In this document: piece by piece, positions 60,325 through 64,000 of the stretch
Layout: the number at the start of each line of letters is the position of its first letter
Position numbering within the stretch: the stretch's first letter is position 1
Program-made: the position numbers and the translations under genes
Assembly (NCBI GenBank): GCA_938023085.1
Contig: CALHDP010000089.1
Span: forward strand, 62,001-126,000
Reading direction: 5' to 3'
From: an uncultured Collinsella sp.
GTDB lineage: Bacteria > Actinomycetota > Coriobacteriia > Coriobacteriales > Coriobacteriaceae
Length of the DNA stretch: 64,000 nucleotides
Notes under the pieces: model-generated
The model's input: the letters and a program-made list of their open reading frames with translations, nothing else
Told to the model about the DNA's origin: nothing
Database searches by the model: none

Positions 60325-60836
60325 GCGGGGCTCCCCTCAAAATAATGGTGGACGCCAACGTATGGGTTGATTCGTTTTGCGTCGACCATGCCGAGTCGCT
60401 TGCTGCGCGTGCGTTTATTGGGCAGGCGACGGAGACGGGGGCGTTGCTGTTCTTCCCGGTGCATATCGCTAAGGACGTACTGTACGTTGTCCAACACGAG
60501 CTGAAGCGTAGCGTTCTTGCCAGCGGGGGAGCGCTCGACGAGGCTTCTGCCCGCGCGATTGGCGATGCAGCGCTGGCGTTTGTTCGGAATATGACCGAAA
60601 ACGCTATGGCCGTGGGCGCTGATGCATCCGATCTGTGGCTAGCCGACAAATATCTGTCGCTCCATCGCGATTACGAGGACAACTTGGTACTCGCCGCGTG
60701 CAAGCGCGCGCAGGTCGATTACTTGGTGACCAACGATCGCAAACTGCTCGAACATGCCGATCTTGCAGCAAAGACACCTCGTCAAATGATGCCGATTCTT
60801 GCTTTGGCCGAACGCGGCGGCGCGGCTATCGGTTGA
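60321..60836 (+). CDS. PIN-domain toxin (VapC-type ribonuclease)
   Basis: 171 residues from GTG 60321, overlapping the antitoxin stop codon. PIN features: a first aspartate in MVDANVWVDSF (about residue 11), a glutamate in the middle, and aspartates in DYEDNLVLAACKRAQVDYLVTNDRKLLEHA (about 117-140). This cluster of acidic residues binds Mg for RNA cleavage. Pairing a RelB-like antitoxin with a PIN toxin is not the classic RelBE arrangement but is common as a hybrid. It acts in the cytoplasm on tRNA or other RNA. A bidirectional terminator follows. Confidence 0.78.
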   Translation: MSGAPLKIMVDANVWVDSFCVDHAESLAARAFIGQATETGALLFFPVHIAKDVLYVVQHELKRSVLASGGALDEASARAIGDAALAFVRNMTENAMAVGADASDLWLADKYLSLHRDYEDNLVLAACKRAQVDYLVTNDRKLLEHADLAAKTPRQMMPILALAERGGAAIG

Positions 60837-60848
60837 CGCTAACTGTTT

Positions 60849-60891
60849 GCGGGCCTCTTGGACGACGATGCGCCAAGGGGCCCGCGTCTTC
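60849..60891. terminator. Bidirectional terminator between the toxin gene and a leftward gene
   Basis: Arms GCGGGCC and CTTGG pair with CCAAG and GGCCCGC, one bulged base in each, followed by GTCTTCT. The leftward side is T-rich after the stem. Confidence 0.6.
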
Positions 60892-60894
60892 TAT

Positions 60895-61329
60895 TTACAA
60901 AAGCTCGGCCTTAATGGCGGGACTTTCTGCGAGCTGCTCGGCTGCCTTTTCGTCGGAGCTGTCGAGTGCTGCCAGGCTGCGGTAGACCCACTCGTTGACC
61001 TGGGTGTTCTTGACGCCTGCGGTCTGCATAAGGGCGCCTACCTCGCGGATTGCTGCGAGCAGATCGGCCTTGGAGCCCACGAGCTCGACCGTGAGGTCGT
61101 GGTAGGCGGTCACTCCGCGGTTTTCGCTCACGTGGTCGATAAAGCCCTCGACGGTCTCAAGCTGCTGGGCGAGAGTAGCATCATCGTCAGCGTCCAGCGC
61201 GACGAGTGCGTTCGATACCGTGAGGGCGGGATGTCCGCAGGGGACAAAGCCCTCGATGACATCCATAGCTTCGGTAATGGTTGAGCCCAGGCCTGCGAGG
61301 GCATTGACGAGTTGTTGCTTGGTATCCAT
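60895..61329 (-). CDS. Hypothetical alpha-helical protein
   Basis: 144 residues from ATG 61329, preceded by GAAAGGACCGTT, so translation is credible. The protein is almost wholly helical and acidic (LVNALAGLGSTITEAMDVIEGF, ADDDATLAQQLETVEGFIDHV), without a signal peptide, membrane segment or metal motif that I recognise. It contains one cysteine in VPCGHPA. The gene is convergent with the toxin and divergent from ssrA. Function unknown. Confidence 0.65.
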   Translation of the reverse strand: MDTKQQLVNALAGLGSTITEAMDVIEGFVPCGHPALTVSNALVALDADDDATLAQQLETVEGFIDHVSENRGVTAYHDLTVELVGSKADLLAAIREVGALMQTAGVKNTQVNEWVYRSLAALDSSDEKAAEQLAESPAIKAELL

Positions 61330-61566
61330 AACGGTCCTTTCGACGGGTCAATTTTGCTTGGCGAAAATATACGTGACGCGATCGGTAGCAAAAGTGCGAA
61401 GTGCAGCGCACATTGGGGTCTTCACAGCTCGTGCATAGAACAGCTGTCCGCTTTCAGAACGTGGTAAGATAACACTCCACAAGCGGGGCTCGCCCCGTAT
61501 GTTCTTTGAAAAGTCGACGGGTGTTGGGTGCTCGTGCCCAATACCATCCAGACTTTCCCGACATTC

Positions 61567-61930
61567 GGGGGCGACTGGTTTCGACACGATAGCTCTGAGA
61601 GAGGAAGCAAGCCGAGGTCTCCTCGCCTCGTTAAACAGGGGTACCGTCAAATTGAATTGACAACAACTCTTCTTTTGAGCCTATGGCTCTCGCTGCTTAG
61701 TTTAAAGCGGCGCGTCAACCCGGTGATTTCCCCGACACCGGCGCGACGTCATTTTAGGGGAATGCTCCTGCGCACGTAATCGGTATGGCGCAGGCTAAGA
61801 CCGAACCGGTTAGGACGCCGCGAGCGTGTCGCTGCGCGCAAAGCGTCCGAGACAAAACCAGCGACTGAGCTTGGAGATGCCAATCAGGGGGCTTTCGTGG
61901 ACCGGAGTTCGATTCTCCGCGCCTCCACCA
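61567..61930 (+). ncRNA. ssrA: Transfer-messenger RNA (tmRNA)
   Basis: The 5' end GGGGGCGACTGGTTTCGAC (from 61567) pairs as an acceptor stem with the 3' end CGCCTCC before ACCA. The T-arm GGAGTTCGATTCTCC precedes it and CCA is encoded (61928-61930). The mRNA part runs from about 61660 to the TAG at 61699-61701 and encodes a tag ending in ALAA (DNNSSFEPMALAA). Pseudoknot-forming GC-rich sequence fills the middle. tmRNA rescues stalled ribosomes with SmpB and tags the peptide for degradation. A strong terminator follows directly. Confidence 0.96.
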
Positions 61931-61939
61931 TAAGTAACA

Positions 61940-61976
61940 GGCAGGTAGATACTCATATCTACCTGCCTTTTTATTT
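61940..61976 (+). terminator. Rho-independent terminator of ssrA
   Basis: GGCAGGTAGAT/ATCTACCTGCC stem with ACTCAT loop, then TTTTTATTT. Confidence 0.93.
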
Positions 61977-61987
61977 CTAGTCCGTAC

Positions 61988-62021
61988 CGCGGAGAATCGA
62001 ACTCTATGCAGGGCGCGAGCG
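61988..62021 (+). repeat. Inverted copy of the ssrA T-arm, direct repeat unit 1
   Basis: CGCGGAGAATCGAACTC is the complement of 61905-61921 in the tmRNA. It is followed by CTATGCAGGGCGCGAGCG. The whole unit of about 34 bp recurs at 62198-62231. Confidence 0.85.
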
Positions 62022-62197
62022 TTAAACAAACGCGGAGCGTTTGTAGCGAGCGGGCGAGGACGCCGGCAGGCGGCCGAAGCCGGTGCGGATTTGCGAAGCA
62101 AATACGCGGATTCTCCGCGCAATGCCCCAGCCCAGAACAGATGCGATGCCGACGGCATTTCTGCCAACTATGCCCCCGCACCAACGGATCCCCCACC

Positions 62198-62231
62198 CGC
62201 GGAGAATCGAACTCTATGCAGGGCGCGAGCG
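62198..62231 (+). repeat. Inverted copy of the ssrA T-arm, direct repeat unit 2
   Basis: Identical to 61988-62021. The two units lie 210 bp apart. The interval (62022-62197) holds no credible gene but contains another GGATTCTCCGCG fragment, so it may be a remnant of an integration event or a tandem duplication. Confidence 0.85.
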
Positions 62232-62258
62232 TAAAGAAAACGCTTCAGTGACGCAGGG

Positions 62259-62530
62259 TGGGACGCGTTTTCCCAATGGCGGCCCAGGCGGAAAGCGCAT
62301 CCCGGAATCCGCACTCAGACTGGGACGTAGTTTCCGGATGGTGTCTCAAACGGAAACCGCATCCCGGAATCTAAGCTCGGAATGGGATGCATTTTCCGGA
62401 TGACGCCTCAAGCGGAAACCGCGACCCGGAATCGAGCCGTAGAGTGGGACATGCTTTCCCAATGGCAGCCCAGGCGGAAAGTTCATCCCGGAATCCCGCC
62501 TCAAACTGGGACGCGCTTTCCGCTCCATCT
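62259..62530. repeat. 62-bp tandem repeat array, four full units plus a partial
   Basis: Units begin at 62259, 62321, 62383, 62445 and 62507, each starting TGGGAC or TGGGAT, so the period is exactly 62 bp. Each unit can fold into a hairpin: GGGATGC plus TTTCCG pair with CGGAAA and a GC-CCC end, with a GGAATC linker. Units differ at many bases, mainly outside the stem. The array is not coding. Confidence 0.88.
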
Positions 62531-62608
62531 CCTCAACTCCAAAACCTATGCGCCCTCCATTCCAAAACTGGGTAGAAGAAAGCCAAAACGCAATCGCAGG
62601 AGGTCAAT

Positions 62609-63487
62609 ATGACTGCAGAAGATAAGGCAAAGAACGCCGGCAAGGTCGCGCTCGTTTTGGAGGGCGGCAGCTTCCGCGGGCAGTTTACCGCGGGCGTGCT
62701 CGACGTCCTCATGGAGGCTGGCGTCGAGATTCCGGCTGTCTACGGTGTATCGGCCGGCGCCCTCAACGGCGTGAACTACAAGTCGCACCAAATCGGCCGT
62801 GCCAACCGCATCAACCTGGCTTTCTGCAACGATAGCCGCTTCATGGGCGCCGCATCGTTTGCGTCCACGGGCTCTATCGTTGGCTACGACTTTATCTTCA
62901 ACGATGTCCAGGACCGCCTGGATCCCTTTGACAACGAGACGTTCGACGCCAGCCCCATCGAGATGTACGCCGTTGCGACGGACATGTTGTTTGGAACCGC
63001 CACGTACCTGCCGGTCAAAAGCGCCGTGCTCGACCTCGACGCCGTGCGCGCATCGACGTCGCTGCCGCTGGTGACGCCGCCGGTCGAGATTGACGGGCAC
63101 AAATACGTCGACGGCGGCGTAGCCGATTCGGTCCCCATCGAGCACGTGCTGGAGGAGGCGGGCTTCGATCGAGCGGTTGTCATTGTCACGCAGGACCGTT
63201 CGTACGAGAAAAAGCCCTACGAGTTTATGCCCGCCGCACGCGCCCGCTATGCCGACTACCCCTACCTGCTCGAGGCTATCGAGACGCGCCACGACCGCTA
63301 TAACATCCAGCGCATGCATCTGTGGAAGTATGAGCGCGAGGGTCGCGCGCTGGTCGTTGCTCCGCAAAAGCCGGTCGAGGTCGGCCATGTTGAGCACGAT
63401 TCGGCAAAGCTCCTCGACCTGTATATTCAGGGCCGCCAGGAGGCAAAGCGCCTACTGAGTGATATCGAGGCATTTGTCGAGCGCTAG
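62609..63487 (+). CDS. Patatin-like phospholipase family protein
   Basis: 292 residues from ATG 62609 after GCAGGAGGTCAAT, a perfect ribosome site. The patatin fold is clear: the oxyanion loop EGGSFRGQFTAGVLDVLME (about 18-36), the nucleophile serine in YGVSAGALNG (about residue 48) and the catalytic aspartate in VDGGVADSVP (about 169). This Ser-Asp dyad hydrolyses acyl esters of lipids. No signal peptide is present, so it probably acts in the cytoplasm or at the inner face of the membrane. Substrate and role are unknown. It is alone between the ssrA region and rplM. Confidence 0.9.
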   Translation: MTAEDKAKNAGKVALVLEGGSFRGQFTAGVLDVLMEAGVEIPAVYGVSAGALNGVNYKSHQIGRANRINLAFCNDSRFMGAASFASTGSIVGYDFIFNDVQDRLDPFDNETFDASPIEMYAVATDMLFGTATYLPVKSAVLDLDAVRASTSLPLVTPPVEIDGHKYVDGGVADSVPIEHVLEEAGFDRAVVIVTQDRSYEKKPYEFMPAARARYADYPYLLEAIETRHDRYNIQRMHLWKYEREGRALVVAPQKPVEVGHVEHDSAKLLDLYIQGRQEAKRLLSDIEAFVER

Positions 63488-63550
63488 CGTCGCAACGTCA
63501 TGACCCATGGATGACATGTGCAGAAACTCTGGTCGGAGCCAAAATACCTG

Positions 63551-63578
63551 TTGACTCGTACGGCGAGCGGGGTAATAT
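63551..63578 (+). promoter_or_regulatory. Promoter of rplM
   Basis: TTGACT (63551-63556), 16 bp, TAATAT (63573-63578). It lies 67 bp before the rplM start and the strength fits ribosomal protein genes. Confidence 0.7.
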
Positions 63579-63644
63579 GGACGGGTTACTTGCAGAGCCC
63601 CGTGAATCTCTGTAACAACACGTACTGTACATGGAGGAGTCTAA

Positions 63645-64000
63645 GTGATTTCGAAATCGACTCACTACGCCAAGCAGGGCGAGGTCCAGCGCAACTGGGT
63701 TCTCGTCGACGCCGATGGTGCTGTCCTGGGCCGTCTTGCCACCCAGATCGCAATGATCCTGCGCGGTAAGAACAAGCCCCAGTTCACGCCCAACAGCGAC
63801 TGCGGCGACTTCGTTGTCGTCATCAACGCCGATAAGGTCCAGCTTACCGGTAACAAGGCCGACACGAAGACCTATTATCGCCACAGCGGCTACAACGGCG
63901 GCCTCAAGGCTGAGAGCTTCCGCCAGGCTATGGAGAAGCACCCGGAGAAGGTCATCGAGCGCGCCGTTCGCGGCATGCTGCCCAAGACCACCCTCGGCCG
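63645..64000 (+). CDS. rplM: 50S ribosomal protein L13 (3' end missing)
   Basis: The gene starts at GTG 63645, with GGAGGAG upstream, and runs to the window edge, giving 118 codons of an expected 140-145. The L13 family pattern is plain: NWVLVDADGAVLGRLATQIAMILRGKNKPQFTPNSDCGDFVVVINADKV, then YYRHSGYNGGLKAESF and ERAVRGMLPKTTLG. L13 is an early assembly protein of the large subunit. rpsI (S9) normally follows in the same operon, beyond the window. Confidence 0.97.
   Translation, partial: MISKSTHYAKQGEVQRNWVLVDADGAVLGRLATQIAMILRGKNKPQFTPNSDCGDFVVVINADKVQLTGNKADTKTYYRHSGYNGGLKAESFRQAMEKHPEKVIERAVRGMLPKTTLG

Noticed and set aside
61988..62004. tRNA-like sequence (T-arm with TTCGA) behind ssrA
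   Set aside because: Only the T-arm part is present, inverted; no acceptor, D or anticodon arms can be built around it.
61810..62196. Leftward open frame with GGGAENRTPVHESP
   Set aside because: It is antisense to tmRNA. This peptide string is the well-known artefact of translating T-arm sequence, and it has no ribosome site.
62259..62530. Regularly spaced repeats resembling a CRISPR array
   Set aside because: The whole 62-bp unit repeats in degenerate form; there are no identical 25-40-bp repeats separated by unique spacers, and no cas genes are near.
61567..62608. Prophage or integrative element at ssrA
   Set aside because: No integrase, phage or conjugation gene lies downstream; only short repeats remain.

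Overview
The window is high-GC bacterial chromosome from a gut actinobacterium of the class Coriobacteriia, most likely Collinsella. This rests on overall gene style: many GTG starts, GatCAB, an OmpR-type GlnR-like regulator beside a glutamine synthetase homologue, SpaA-type pili with a class C sortase, and intergenic spaces full of palindromic repeats. It was read by eye without database searches.

Bases 1-16700 form a sugar-acid (pectin or glycosaminoglycan uronate) catabolic region. It holds the end of a GH105 unsaturated uronyl hydrolase, a TIM-barrel sugar isomerase, two flavin/Fe-S reductases, an RpiB-family isomerase, a KduD-type dehydrogenase, a FadR-type GntR regulator, a GntP permease broken by a frameshift, an IlvD/Edd sugar-acid dehydratase, a second GntR regulator, KDPG aldolase, KDG kinase and a LacI regulator. 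The routes from unsaturated uronate (GH105, isomerase, KduD) and from an aldonate (GntP, dehydratase) both arrive at 2-keto-3-deoxygluconate. KdgK and Eda then take it to pyruvate and glyceraldehyde-3-phosphate.

Bases 16700-36600 are mostly housekeeping and transport: a glutamine synthetase homologue with a degenerate metal site followed by a GlnR-like regulator, HtrA, LigA, an AT-rich island with a Tat-exported cysteine peptidase and a small lipoprotein-like gene, a MATE efflux pump with its MerR regulator, a heterodimeric ABC exporter, a DUF559-like putative nuclease bracketed by identical palindromes, MoaA, a MoaC-MobB fusion and an MFS transporter. A Cof-type HAD phosphatase follows.

Bases 37500-47000 are a pilus locus: a large beta-helix adhesin with a G9 tract near its start, two further sortase substrates and a class C sortase. 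Between the last pilin and the sortase lies a duplicated segment of about 260 bp. One copy carries a 49-residue membrane peptide gene with a strong Shine-Dalgarno site, a near-consensus LexA box upstream and a possible convergent antisense RNA. This is the best candidate for an undescribed system here: an SOS-linked, type I toxin-like module.

Bases 47300-64000 hold gatCAB, a DUF4143 ATPase behind a large palindrome, an AraC regulator divergent from an ABC transporter pair, a small membrane protein with a P1B-type metal ATPase, a RelB/PIN toxin-antitoxin pair, tmRNA (ssrA), a 62-bp tandem repeat array, a patatin-like phospholipase and the start of rplM.

At least four dispersed palindrome families (called A, B, P and R below) recur between genes, nearly always directly after a stop codon.
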